Shown in pieces: positions 10,679 to 21,555 of a stretch of 64,000 bases of DNA. Under the pieces are notes generated by a model. That model did no database searches, was not told the origin of the DNA, and saw only the letters and a program-made list of their open reading frames with translations. Positions within the stretch are counted from its first letter, which is position 1. Each line of letters opens with the position of its first letter. This DNA is from Zhengitettix transpicula (Eukaryota > Arthropoda > Insecta > Orthoptera > Tetrigidae): the NCBI GenBank assembly GCA_037074705.1, contig CM073593.1:107696238-107760237 (forward strand), given 5' to 3'. The position numbers and the translations under genes are program-made.

Positions 10679-11660
10679 GTCAGTGAAAACTTCCTCATCG
10701 CATAAAGAGTTCCCATAAATCGTTAGTCAGTAGCCTTCACCTCGTCCTATAACAGTTACGTTGCAGTTCTACTTACCTGCCTTTATATAACTATATTAGT
10801 AACAGCGATTGGGATCGATCGCGGTGAAAGTTTACAACAACACGTAAACCAAAGTATAACACAGAAATTAATAAAGAAACTTTGAAATAAGTAAATAAAA
10901 TTAAAAGAAAATAACAATTATAATCAAATAGTCCTGAATATTTTCCCCTACTTTCAACACTTTGCGTATTGAATGGGGGAAAAAAATATTTTTAGAGGGA
11001 AATAATAATAAAAAATACTTCACGAATCGATTTAGATTATTCTTAAACCTTCTCGTAGGAAGATTATCCTCAGGCACTGTTGCAGGTAAATTCTTCCAAT
11101 CCTACCTGTTTAGGAATGAGCATTTACATACTTCTATTATTTTGTGTATATATATATATATATGTATATAATAAAATAAAAATTATCACGACGTATCATT
11201 CCTTTTTTTAACCCATTCAAAGAGAAAATAAAAAATTACTAAAGTGTAAATATCTAAAAAAAAAATTCAGAGGACAGATTATTTTAAAAACCTTAATTAT
11301 GAAAATGTTTATAAAATCATGTTGTATTCTAAATAATTTTAAAACAATCGTATTTCTACCAAAACAACTTAAAAACTGGAATATAATTGACTTCTTGTCA
11401 ATTTGTCAATAATTTTATGTTCTGGGAAATGATTTACTTTTTTTTATTAGGTTGGTACTCTGACCACAAATGTGTCATCAGTCGCCATCTTAACAACGAA
11501 ACAAGTTAATAATTTTTCTAACAATTATAATAATTAAATTTAACTGAAATTAAACACAAGCATAATAAAATTTAATGTGCAATGAGTGAGAAAATTAATT
11601 AATCAAATTATTAGAACATAAATAAGAAAACATTAGTTTTGGAAAAAAATATTTTATTAC
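10679..11660 (+). other. Start of intron 1 (from exon 1a)
   Basis: The intron opens with GTCAGTG and, by the reconstructed splicing, runs to 34651, about 24 kb. This first part is AT-rich with a short (TA)n near 11148. No gene seen. Confidence 0.6.
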
Positions 11661-11950
11661 AAGACGTTTCGTCCTTGGATTAGGACCTGCTCGGTTTTGC
11701 CAATTAGAATCAAGAACATCTAAAATATTATTAATAAATTAATTAATAGAAAATTCCATTAGAAAAATTATTAATTAATTAAATAAGGGGAAATTACATT
11801 AATTTTAATTTAAATAAATTTGTTTTTTTCATTTTCTCCAATTATGTTTTAATGGAATTTCCTATTATTTAATTAATCCATAATTTCTTAGATGTTCTTG
11901 ACTGTAATTTCCAAAACTGAAGAGGTCCTAATCCAAAGACGAAACGTATG
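11661..11950. mobile_element. Inverted-repeat element with a hammerhead-like motif at each end
   Basis: Arms 11662-11762 and 11850-11948 are inverted copies. The right arm carries CTGAAGA (11917-11923), GGTCC, loop TAATCCAA, AGAC, GAAAC (11941-11945), GTA: a good hammerhead core with one stem II mismatch. The left arm carries the same motif on the minus strand (GAAACGTC at 11662-11669) with a decayed CCGAGCA core. Both motifs point outward. The interior is AT-rich with no ORF. Confidence 0.6.
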
Positions 11951-13650
11951 TTATAAATTATTTTTTTTAAAAGTTCATGTATTCTTATTAATAGTCAGAT
12001 AAATTGATTAATTTCATTTCTGAATTAAAGACCATCAAATTTATTATATAAATAATCTGACTTCCATTTTTAAATTAACCATTGAAAATTGTCGATTATT
12101 TATACATTTAAATTACGTTTTAAGTAGAATAATAATTTAATAATCCCCCCGACTAAGACTTTGTTGTTGTTGTTGTTATGGTTTAATAATTTTCTAAATT
12201 ATTTAATTTCGAACAACTGGAGCATTCTACAACGTTGCCATATTTAACTGTTCAGAAATGGAATATTTATTTTCTTTTCGTGAAAACATTAACAATCATT
12301 AATAATCTTCTACATAAAAATTAATTGGTTAATTAATAATTATCCAAAAGCTTTTCTTTGGAATTTTAAAATCTTTATTAATGAATTTATACGAACTAAT
12401 AATAAATTCATCCAATTAATTCCAATATTAATTAATCTAGAAAAGTTATTAGTTATGTTTCTTATTTAAATGGATAATTTTCAAAATCTTTATGTATTTT
12501 AATAAAATCCTATTTTGTTTGTGATAAAATTCGTTAATTTAGAAGAAAAAAGTCACAGAATCATGATGAGGAGGTACGAAAAAAATATGCTGAAACGTGG
12601 TTGGTATTTTAAATAGCTTTTTTTTTAAAAAAATGAAAAACCATCTTTAATTGGTCGCGGAAAAATTAACAGAAGATTAATTTTCACTTGACCATCGTAG
12701 AGTTAATCCAGCGCCATTTCTTTGTGTCCGCGTTGCCGAGTCTTGCGACATCACCCTCCGCCCCCTCCCCCCCCTCCCCCCCATCATATTATTCCGGCTG
12801 GTGACGGATCACAATCTCGACAGTCAGATCCTGATTTGTGGTCGACCTTCGTTGACGTCCGTGGTGGTTGGTTGCTCGACCTCCGAACCTTCCTGTTGAC
12901 AGTAAGAGGACGCTGCTGTCATTGGCTGAGAGAAATAAACATGGACACAGGGAAATTATCAAACATTTTACAACGCAAAAAAAGCATATTCAAGAATTTA
13001 TGAACTTATATATTTATATGACTGTTGTATGATTTGTTCAAGATTTTCAGTTTCATCCCTAATAGTCCTTATGAGTCGCTGTTTTCATAAGCAAAGTAAT
13101 TAATCATTTTCTAGAATTTTTAATTACGAAACTCTGCAGCTTTCCGAAGTATTGTACATAATAGTTGCAAAAATTTTGAAAAAATTCCCCCCCCCCCAAA
13201 AAAAAACAGTAATAAATTTTCTTGTTCACTCTGAAGAAAAATATTTTTTTTTTCATGACTTTAAATTGTCTTTATAAGTTGTCTCCATAGTCAGGATATA
13301 TCATTATGATTAAATATGACCCCCCCCCCGCAAAGTACAGTCAGGATAAATTTATTCCGTGAATCAATTATAAAGTTAATTAATTTTCAGTTTACAAAAA
13401 AAAAACGTTTCCTCTTTCCCCCTATATTTGAGGAGGGGGGAAATATTATTTGGTCGGATATATTGTAATGATTAAAAATGTGGTCTTAATTAATAGGAAT
13501 AATTAACAAAATTATTATTGTTGATAATTACACATTGTAAGTCCTGCCGAATTCCGTCAATTTAACAAACAAGTATTTCAATTTTATTTTATTAATTCGT
13601 GGCGTTTAATAGCTTTATAATTTTATAATCAATTACGTTGAGTTTTTCAT
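11951..13650. other. Intron 1, AT-rich, no gene seen
   Basis: Long AT-rich stretch with TTAATTAAT-type simple sequence, two C runs of ten or more near 13190 and 13320, and no recognisable coding frame. Confidence 0.6.
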
Positions 13651-14590
13651 TGTCTCAGGGTCACCACTGGGTTTAATAGGAAGATTTAATACAATCTAAT
13701 GAGCTAAAACATTAGCAATCCAAATTCATTGAAGTTCAAAGATTGAAGCCTTTCCCGGTGAAGTTGTTCAATATATTGTTCTCGGAGTTCAACCGGGTTT
13801 TGCATAATTATAGTGGAACGCAACTTCGCCTAGAAGATGACGACAGAGCTTTTAGTCGTCGAAACGTTGCGTTCTACTATAATTATGCAAAACCCGGTTG
13901 AACTCCGAGAACAATATATTGAACTCATTGAAGTTAACGGAATACAATATTAAATACAAAAAGTAAAAGAAAACGAAGGAAAATAAAAACGCGAACTAAA
14001 TCTGACTTTACCCTTTAATTATCGTTTACAGTCATTAATAATTGTTTTGTACTCACGACAGTGCTACTGGGACTCTTGTAGCTTCAAGTCAACACCCACT
14101 AAACCAGCCACTCATTACTCACTGATTCTACACCGTAGTTGCTCTGGATCTCTGCTATCCTGGAACCTGGATCATCTTACCCTAAGTCAGCCCTCGGACG
14201 TAGGTCTCCTCAAAGTCTCTCTATGCGAATATTAGTTCAGTTTGTGAAGCAAAACTTCTGCTTCCAAACTGCGAGTCTCTCTGTCAAAACTGTTTACTTG
14301 CGTTTTACGTAAACTATTATATCTCGCTGTTGAACTTCCTGGATAGCCCTATTCATAATTCTTGATCCGCAGACTTTTACTGTTTTTATTTCTCTACGTG
14401 GACCGAACTGCAATGTCGCAGTTCTCGACGCATACTGAGTTCTCTAAGCGCTCGGTTTCCAGTCTCCCATTGTTAGCAAAGAAAAACCAGCCTTGATTGT
14501 CGTCTCAAGCACCCGTACGGCCAACAATTAAATTATATTAAAAACAATTAATAGCCTGTATAATTTGTATTACAATATATATTTGGACTT
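13650..14590. repeat. Duplicated intronic segment, copy 1
   Basis: Landmarks shared in order with 16560-17765: CTCAGGGTC, ACTGGG, AACGGAAT, CTAAATCTGACTT, ATCGTTTACAG, CCTCGGACGT, GTTGAACTTCCTGGA, CGGTTTCCA, ACAATTAATAGCCTGTATAA, ATTACAATATAT. Each copy carries a different insertion (a hairpin here, a family A retroposon there). Divergence is substantial. Confidence 0.6.
13737..13924 (+). mobile_element. Hairpin insertion carrying a hammerhead-like core
   Basis: A 188-bp insertion bounded by the direct repeat TCATTGAAGTT (13726-13736 and 13925-13935). Two arms of about 59 bp (GTTCAATATATTG… to GGAACGCAAC, and GTTGCGTTC to the matching end) form a nearly perfect inverted repeat. The apex contains CTAGAAGA, stem II GACGAC/GTCGTC and GAAACGTT, a hammerhead core with one extra base in CUGAAGA. 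GAACGCAAC/GTTGCGTTC would be helix I. The paralogous segment near 16640 lacks the insertion, giving an empty site. Confidence 0.7.
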
Positions 14591-14619
14591 TTAATACAAT
14601 GACGACAAAAGTTTACGTC

Positions 14620-14660
14620 AATAATTAGTAGTCCTTAATTATTAAGGACTACTAATTATT
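14620..14660. repeat. Perfect 20-bp palindrome
   Basis: Arm AATAATTAGTAGTCCTTAAT (14620-14639), one base, then its exact reverse complement (14641-14660). It sits at the right edge of the duplicated segment. Confidence 0.85.
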
Positions 14661-15040
14661 CACGCACACTCTTGTTATTGTAATTAATAATTTAGCTAAT
14701 TACATATTGTAAGTTTTCCCGACAACTCATTATCCCGATTGATTGATTTCCCCCCCCCCCGCCTCCCCCGAAATAGTAATTAATTTTTCCGAATCAGCAT
14801 GTTTTTTTGTTTACGCAGTGTTGGCTTTACGATATAAAGCTTTAATTCTAATAAAATAACTTCTGAATAATTAATTTATCTCATACACGGGTTTTCAGGT
14901 AAATTTATTATTTCTGACTGTCTTTTTCGACATCCTTGACGATACGTGGGTATTTTTGTTTTTTCATTTTCGTCTGACAAGAAATTCCGTTTCTTTCACA
15001 CGAGATTATTTGTGGAAATTGCTTTGCACTTGGAGACTCA

Positions 15041-15061
15041 TGTGTGTGTGTGTGTGTGTGT
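15041..15061. repeat. (TG)n microsatellite
   Basis: Ten TG repeats. ORFs with runs of His-Thr here are artefacts of this repeat. Confidence 0.9.
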
Positions 15062-15484
15062 AAATCCCTGACTCTAACCAGTTTTGAAAATTGCCCGTGA
15101 CCTCTTCTTCTTGTACTTGCCCTCCTGGTGCCCCCTTGCCCCCCCCCCCTTCCCCCCAGCCTGCACAATTGTCAAGGACTCTTGTGTGCAACGAGTCGTT
15201 TATTTATTTATCTTTTTTTTAAAAAAAGGATAAAATATTATCTGTTACTGTTGAAATCGGCCATCACGAATCTTTGAATGTCATTTTCAACTAATTTCCC
15301 TTTAATTTTTTTATGGTACAGAAGGACCTTTTGAGTCCCTTGAGGTTCATCTTTGACGTTCCAACCCTTAATGACTGGCTGCTTCTCGTGTCGTTGCAGA
15401 CAGAAGAAAAATCCTTTCAATTAATAAATAAACATCAGGCAGTATTTTAAATCAGCAAAAATAATTTCTTACTGTAAAATTAAC

Positions 15485-15740
15485 AACGTTTCATCCATTA
15501 TTTTGTGACCCCACCTGGTTCAAGTTTTAAAATAAATTCGACCAAATTTGGGCCGAAATGGCTAAAATTTGACCCAATTTGGGCCAAAATGGCTGACTTA
15601 AAATTGACTGATATTTATTAATTAATTAATTTATTAAATTTTGGCCGAAGCAGTCATTAGACAATGACCTGTCTATAAAATAGAATTTTTTTTCTAAAAC
15701 GTGAATCTGACGAGGTCAAAAAAGAAGCGACGAAACGTTG
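15485..15740. mobile_element. Outward-facing pair of hammerhead-like motifs
   Basis: Right motif, plus strand: CTGACGA (15707-15713), GTC, loop, GAC, GAAAC (15732-15736), GTT; intact core with a 3-bp stem II. Left motif, minus strand: GAAACGTTGTT at about 15487-15497 preceded by a GGAT half-stem, with the CUGANGA core not preserved. Outer flanks AAATTAACAACG and CGTTGTTTAATTT are inverted. Between them, TTGGGCC(G/A)AAATGGCT recurs. Confidence 0.5.
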
Positions 15741-15879
15741 TTTAATTTAACATTAATAAATTATTTTTCAATGTTTAAAAATGGCTGATGTTTATTTATT
15801 TATTGTAAAATCCTTTCAATCCAAGCTCGAGCTCCGAATGTGATCCTATTTAACAAATTACGAGGGTGCGAGAAAAAAA

Positions 15880-15970
15880 TAAAATCTCGACGGGACCGGG
15901 AATCGAACCCAGGACTTCTACGACTCCCGAGATTCATCGCAGATTCAGTTCCCGGTCCTGCCGAGATACT
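15880..15970 (-). mobile_element. tRNA-like SINE fragment (B-box half)
   Basis: The reverse complement reads CCTGGGTTCGATTCCCGG, a good tRNA T-arm/B-box, then TCCCGTCGAGATTTTATTTT, the tail also seen at 5190-5268. No cloverleaf with paired 7-bp acceptor stem could be drawn, so a functional tRNA is not called. Confidence 0.5.
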
Positions 15971-16002
15971 AAACATTATTTCTGGTCTTATGACGAGCTC
16001 CA

Positions 16003-16040
16003 GACGTTTCGACGACCAACTGCTCGGTCCACTTCACCAG
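16003..16040 (-). ncRNA. Degenerate hammerhead-like motif
   Basis: Minus strand: CTGGTGA, then AGTGGACC…TGGTCGTC, then GAAACGTC. The core differs from CUGANGA by one base (A to G). It lies directly upstream, on the same strand, of the B-box SINE piece. Confidence 0.35.
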
Positions 16041-16559
16041 GGACGTGATTGCACGACATCTTGGTCGCCGAAACTTTGCCCAGGGTAAAGCTGTCGGGAT
16101 CTTTGATAATTTATTCCACTCTCTTTTTTTTTTCTTTCTGGAAGAATAGTTTGGATCGTGCGATGACGATCCCTTTTGCATTTACAAAGAACGTGGGCGT
16201 TGCTTCTGGAAGGCGTGAATAATTCCTGTTAAAAACAAGATCCTCGGACAATGCATGGACGAAGGAGGAGGAGCGAATCTGACAGCGTCCTTGGTTGTTG
16301 CTGAAGCAGGACAATATCTTAACAACACTGATTACAAGGGCTCCTGGAAGGATTCCTCCTTGTGGCGGACCAACGTGGAACAAGGGGGAAAGTCATAAAA
16401 TAACAGAGGGCGAAAACGATCACGAGAGTTGCGAAAATTATTTGTGAACGTATTATTCAAGGTTAAAGAATCTCGACAACCACAAATTTTATAATATTAT
16501 TTTTTATTTGTGGCTTTCTAGGAAAATGCGACTTTATAATTTTACAACAATTTCATCTG
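16041..16559. other. Intron 1, no gene seen
   Basis: A 90-codon minus-strand ORF at 16111-16383 contains PPQGG, faintly like a reverse transcriptase PQG motif, but no other RT block is visible. Left uncalled. Confidence 0.4.
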
Positions 16560-17765
16560 CTTACTGTTTCTCTCAGGGTCTTTACTGGGCTTGATATTAA
16601 GAACAATCAAATTAAATAATTTAATTAACAAATCGAAATTGAAATGAACGGAATGTAAATTCTAAACACAATAAAGAAGACTAAATCTGACTTCTACCTT
16701 TAATCCTCGTTTACAGAGTTTAAATAATTGTTTTTGTACACACGAATGTCTTTCTGGTACCAGATCTGATTCTTGGAGCTTGTGGCCGTCATTCACTGAT
16801 TCTATACATCGTTAATAATAAACACGGTCGTAGTTCTCTTTGTTATTCCAATTTAAATTTTGGGATCAGCCGCCCCCTCGGACGTGTGTCTCCTCGATGC
16901 CCTTTATGCGGAATGTTAATTCGCATCTGTGTGGTGCAAACCTTTTCGCTTCCACTTTGCGATTTTATATCAAGAGTCTCTCCTTCCAGAACTATTTACT
17001 TGTGTTTTATAGAGTTTAATAGATCTCGCAGTTGAACTTCCTGGACCATTCGTACTTTTTAGGTCAGCCTCCTCTCTCTCTCTCTCAGCACCAAGCCTGC
17101 GAGAGAATTCTCTCGCAGGTAACCTGCGAGGAATGTTCTCTCGCAGGCATAACCTTTTAGGAGAGATACGAAGGGGCTACCTTTGGGGATGCCTTTTTCT
17201 CTCTCCGTTTTTGAACTAAGGTTCCCACATGCTGCCCGAGGCCTGTTTTGAGAGGTGCATGTTCCGGGGGTCACAGACCTTGGGCATACGGTAAGAGCTG
17301 TTCCCTATTCCCATTGAAATAGTCGGCCAGCTGCCCTCTCGCTATCGGAAGGGCGTGGGACAAGTACCTAATGCCCGACCTACCCGATGCAGGTTTTTTT
17401 AAGGTTTTCCCTGCATTTCTTTAGGCGAATGCCGGGTAGGATCCTTAAAATATAGCCCGGGGCCCCTAGTTAACCTTTGGCTACCTTCCTCTACCCTTCC
17501 GCATCCCCCCTTTCAAATCCCTTCCTATGCTATTAAAGGGGAGTTGCCCAATGTGGATCACCCTCAAGTAGCCTGTTGCCCTAAAAAAAATCTCTCTCTC
17601 TCGAAACGTTCGCCAGACTGTCTTCCGTACGAGCGCGCGGTTTCCAACAACATTCGCCGACAAAGAGCCGTGATTGTTGCTTTCAGGAAATGTACCGCTA
17701 ACAATCCAATTATATTAAAACAATTAGTGGCCTCTAATTAGTATTACAATATATATAATATTAAA
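16560..17765. repeat. Duplicated intronic segment, copy 2
   Basis: Paralog of 13650-14590 in the same orientation, interrupted by a family A retroposon at 17094-17590. The part after the retroposon (CGTACGAGCGCGCGGTTTCC, then ACAATCCAATTATA) is also found at 59310-59475. Confidence 0.6.
17094..17590 (+). mobile_element. Retroposon family A copy 3
   Basis: Starts with paired CTGCGAGAGAATTCTCTCGCAG and ends CCTGTTGCCCTAAAAAAAA. An internal deletion joins CAGCTGCC to CTCTCGCTATCGG. An 8-A tail supports retroposition. Confidence 0.75.
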
Positions 17766-17774
17766 AAAAGACAC

Positions 17775-18350
17775 GATGTTTCATCCCCTAATTTTTGGGG
17801 ACTACTTTGGGGTGTTTTAAAGTTCAATTAAATGATGTAATTTTAAAATCGTAGACTATGAGTTTTAGGTTTGGTCTACTTTTCATGTAATTATTTGTAA
17901 TGTAATTATCTACAAATTATTATATAATTATTTTATAAATTATCCATTAAGTACTATTGGACTGTTTTAAATATATCGATAATATTAATAAAAACGTTTT
18001 GTAAAGAATACAATTTATTTTAAAAAAAACTTAATATATTTTCGACATTCGACATAATACACCCCCTCTGTTTTATACAACATAACATATATAACTACCA
18101 ACTCTGTTTTTTGCGAATTATTATGTCGTAATTTTATCAATATTATCGATATATTTAAAGAGTCGAATAATAATTAATGGACAATATATAAAATAATTAT
18201 GTAATAATTTGTAGATAATTAAATTAAGATTAATTACATGAAATGTAGATCAACCCTAAAATTCATAGTCTACGATTTTAAAATTATTCATTTAATTGAA
18301 CTTTAAAACACCCATAAGTAGTCCCCAAAAAAATAGGGGATGAAACGCAG
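17775..18350. mobile_element. Foldback element of about 570 bp with hammerhead-like ends
   Basis: Arms of about 220 bp (17778-17998 and 18127-18346) are inverted copies with roughly 85-90% identity by eye. Each outer end carries a hammerhead-like motif of the GTCCCC/GGGGAT type. Right: AAGTAGTCCCC, A-rich loop, AGGGGATGAAAC at 18312-18346. Left, minus strand: AAGTAGTCCCC… GGGGATGAAAC ending at 17778. The CUGANGA box is degenerate in both. No ORF. Confidence 0.65.
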
Positions 18351-18364
18351 TGTATTTTTTTAAA

Positions 18365-19135
18365 GTTCCACCCCCCCCCCGGAGTTATAGTTTTCACTGA
18401 GTTTAATTATTATTCAACTTCCCCAAAGCAAGGGGGGTCGGGGGTGGAAATTTTTAAAACTTGTCAAACGTTGCATATTTGCGTGGAATAAATAGTTGTC
18501 GGGGTCAATGACGTTGATACAAATTCGGTCGTTGTTGTTTGTGTATAATTTCAACACCTTCCGGCAGCACGCTTAGGGGTAGGGGGTGTTACATAAGAAT
18601 TACGGGAAAACAACAAAGATTAGAATCAAATATGAGTTACGGATGTCTAAGAGTTTATTCATAACCCGCGAGTATGAGTGGGGGTGGGACGTGCTCCGTG
18701 GTGATGGGGGGGGGGCGGAGGGGCGGGTAGAAATTTTCAAACATGTTAATCGAACGATTTTTGCGACGAATAAGAATTTTTCTGGATAAAATGATATTTA
18801 TGTTCCCTTTTCTGGGCTTAGAGGGAGGTAGAGGACCCTTATGGCTGGGGGGTGGAGAGATGTCACAAGAAAATAATGCGAATGCATCCGAGATTGGAGT
18901 CAAATCCAGGGTTATGGATGTCGTTGAGTTTAATTATAACATTTAACATGCTATTTAATCCTCAAGGACGGGGGTGGAAATTTTTTAACATGAAATCACG
19001 GCCGTTATTTGCGTTGGATAAATATTTTTCAGGGTCAATGAGAGTGATAGTGTTTCTACCGATGTTGTTTGTGTATAATTTCAACCCCTTCCTGCATGGA
19101 AGGTGAGTTCCCGGGCAACGCCGGGCACGCAGCTA
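18365..19135 (+). mobile_element. Helitron-like element B5
   Basis: Begins near a 10-C run and contains at least two modules (ATTTCAACACC, GATTAGAATCAAATATGAG; GGAGTCAAATCCAGGG, TTAATTATAACATT). Ends CCCGGGCAACGCCGGGCACG then CAGCTAGT. Confidence 0.6.
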
Positions 19136-20660
19136 GTTTAAAATAAAATGTAAGTGTAATTCCATAGGCAACACTGCCAGTTTTTTTAAACGAAACTGTA
19201 CAACTGATTAATTCCTAAATTAAAGACGACCCGGTTATTAGTCTGTATCCCCCCCCCCAAATAATCCCGTTGAAAGACTTAATTAAAAAAAACACGACAA
19301 GGCAACAGCGGAGGAAAACAACAGGAGTCTTATTTACCTTGGTCTCGAGGTGACGTCATCTCCAACACTTGAATCTTGCGTCGTACATGTTGGAGGGGGG
19401 CGGGGGGCGGGGGGGGGGAGACGGACACATGCAACAACGGATCAGGAAGACGTTTCTCAACGTTTCCTCAGAATTCCAGCTGAACTCAGTAAAATATAGT
19501 CATAAAATAATAAAACAGTGTCATTAAATCAGATGTTTCTTAAATAAACCATGTAATGTGAGGCCGGGGGTGGGGGAGGGAGGAGCATTTATAAGACATG
19601 CGTCATACTGGGAAGAAACGCAACCCCTAACGTTGTCATTATTGTAGCCATAATAATTATAATAGTCTGAAGTGAATTTTTAAATTATTTGGTTATTAAT
19701 AAATGTAAGAACGACCTTTATACAATTATCAACTCTTTTATTTATTATTGACAGTGTAACGACGTTTCCATAACTCTTGAGTGACTTGTGAGCCTCGTGG
19801 CTCCTTTCCTAAAACTTTGTGAATTTATTAACGTTTAAATTTATTTTCGTGCTTCTCTGTTACACTAATTTGTTCCTTTTATCTTTGCTTTATTTTGTGT
19901 AATTAGTCTTAATCATTTTTATATTCCCGCTCTTTACGGACGTGTGTCGAAACGTCACTACGCTATAAATAAAAAATTAAGTTAAAGTTCCCTTAATTGA
20001 CGTCTTAAGTGATAGCAGCGGAGGACTGCAGTGGCTTTGCCCTTTGTACCACGATCTTTTCGATTATCATCGTAGTTTTTTTTAATAAACGAGGTGGTCT
20101 GTTGTTTTTGATCTATGACATGTGTAGAAGAAGAATACTTGTGCGGATGGGGGTAAAATTCATGATGACATCAACCGTGTGACGGGGGTTGAAAGTGTCG
20201 GCGGAAATCTTTCAAAACAAAAACCAAAAAGGTGTAATTTCCAATAATCGAAAAGCCTACGTCACGTTACGCTGAAAAACCTGGACTATGAGAGTTTGAG
20301 ATTGATAGTGTTCCTCCCGATGTTGTTGTTATTTCTTCTAAGTATTATTGTTGGTTGTAGCCCAAAAAGCTGGTAATTAGGATAATTCTGGGACCTTATT
20401 CAATAAATTAGGAATATTTAAGCTCTGTGGTGACGTCATTCTGTGCCTTTCCCATGATTAACTCTTTTTAATATCCCATGGATGATACTTTATGGATTTC
20501 CTCGTTCGCTAACTTCCGCTGCTCTTCTTAAACTCATTTAATTAATTTCTTATAACCGGATGTGTTTATGGTTTCTTTAGGGAAACTAATCGGCGATTGC
20601 TGAACTATTTTCATTAGTAAATAAATTAAAATTGATGCAAAATCCTGAGTTAATCGGTTA
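19136..20660. other. Intron 1, no gene seen
   Basis: TGACGTCA at 19351 and 20431; a G-rich block at 19392-19420; a degenerate family B piece at about 20190-20335 (GATAGTGTTCCTCCCGATG). No coding frame. Confidence 0.5.
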
Positions 20661-20890
20661 TGTACTTAGACTTGTGGGTACAGTGGTTCGTTAACCTCGT
20701 TGCTGCTGGCACGTAAAGGACTAAATATTCTTCGCCCGTGGCTCTGGGGACTTATCGAGGGGTTGTCCTTGGCGCCCGGCAGGTAACGGGAAGGTCGTCT
20801 TCGCGATGACGCTGGCGCTGCGTGCGCAGGTCTTCCCCTCCTCCTGCGGGTCCTGGTCCGTCCTGGCCAGTGCCGCGGCCTGCCGACGCC
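20661..20890 (+). promoter_or_regulatory. Likely 5' region of alternative first exon 1b
   Basis: Sharp rise to high GC before ATG 20891. An upstream ATG at 20806 opens an overlapping, different frame, so transcription probably starts downstream of it or translation is modulated. No TATA box identified. Confidence 0.3.
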
Positions 20891-21201
20891 ATGAAGGTCC
20901 TGCTCGTGCCGCTCTTGTCCGTCGTCGTGGCCCTGGCGGCCGCCGCGGGCGAAGACTTGCCCTGGTGGCTGCAGCCGCAGCAGCCCCCCGCGGCGCCCTC
21001 CGCCTCCGCCGCCGCCCCCGCCCCGCAGCCGCAGAACCCCGGCCTGCCGCCCTCGGCGCCGGGGGAGGACGCCGGCGAGTTCGAGGAGAGCTCCTACGAG
21101 CCCTGCGAGTGCGGCCCGGGCCGCTCCTGCCTCTGCGTGCTGTACTACCTCTGCGTCAACGAGACCATCCTCAGCACCGGCGCCAACCTCCTGGACGACA
21201 G
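20891..21201 (+). CDS. CLIP-domain serine protease homolog (PPAF2-like), alternative first coding exon 1b
   Basis: Encodes 103 codons plus two bases. MKVLLVPLLSVVVALAAAAG is the signal peptide, followed by EDLPWWL, a short Pro/Ala/Gln spacer, and the CLIP half-domain SSYEPCECGPGR, CLCVLYYLC, STGANLLDDR. The Kozak context is GACGCCATGA. The donor AG|GTGAAT has the same phase as exon 1a, so it joins the exon at 34652 in the same way. The matching DLPWWL and NLLDDR ends, but unrelated spacers (Pro/Ala here, Gly/Asn in 1a), suggest an old exon duplication whose linkers diverged. GC is very high (about three quarters by eye). Splicing to the shared exons without the cassette gives a 434-residue protein, close to the usual PPAF2 length. 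Confidence 0.85.
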
Positions 21202-21427
21202 GTGAATGGTGGGACTGGTAAAGCGGCCAGCCAAGGCCAACAACGTTCATAACCTCGCGCATCTCTCGTGGTCATCAGGTATGGCAACGCCGCGCTAAAA
21301 CAACCATCACAGCCGCGACTACGCAAGGAGCTTTTAACAACCCCCACGTGTAGCAGACGTCATTACCTGTAACAATCCTCAGGGGGAATCTACATAAATA
21401 ATAAGGAAGGAAGCCAAAGGAACTGAT
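21202..21427 (+). other. Start of intron 1 (from exon 1b)
   Basis: Opens GTGAATGG; no gene seen. From this donor the intron to 34651 is about 13.4 kb. Confidence 0.6.
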
Positions 21428-21555
21428 AACGTTTCCTTGCTCCTTTCGTCTGATGAAAAAAAAAGAACAACATAGACAGAGACAACTGACCAGTGCAGTT
21501 GTCTCTCTCCAGGATCTTCTTAGCACCTGACGAAAGGCGCAAGGAAACGTTGTTT
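21428..21555. mobile_element. Inverted repeat with hammerhead-like ends
   Basis: Right end: CTGACGAAAGGCGCAAGG then AAACGTT (about 21527-21551). Left end, minus strand: CAGACGAAAGGAGCAAGG then AAACGTT. Inside is a 10-bp stem, GAGACAACTG/CAGTTGTCTC. The cores resemble CUGACGA…GAAACGUU, but stem II is broken. Confidence 0.45.

Noticed and set aside
15880..15970. tRNA gene on the minus strand
   Set aside because: Good B-box but no paired acceptor stem or complete anticodon arm; better explained as a SINE fragment.
16111..16383. Minus-strand ORF with PPQGG, possible reverse transcriptase
   Set aside because: Only one weak motif; no other RT block is visible nearby.
19936..19958. Hammerhead at GTGTCGAAACGTC
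   Set aside because: GAAACGTC is present but no CUGANGA box lies upstream at a suitable distance.
20746..20755. NF-kappaB-like site GGGGACTTAT before exon 1b
   Set aside because: Does not fit the GGGRNNYYCC consensus; single weak hit.
20666..21262. 198-codon minus-strand ORF over exon 1b
   Set aside because: Shadow of a GC-rich exon on the plus strand, which has a signal peptide, CLIP cysteines and a good donor.
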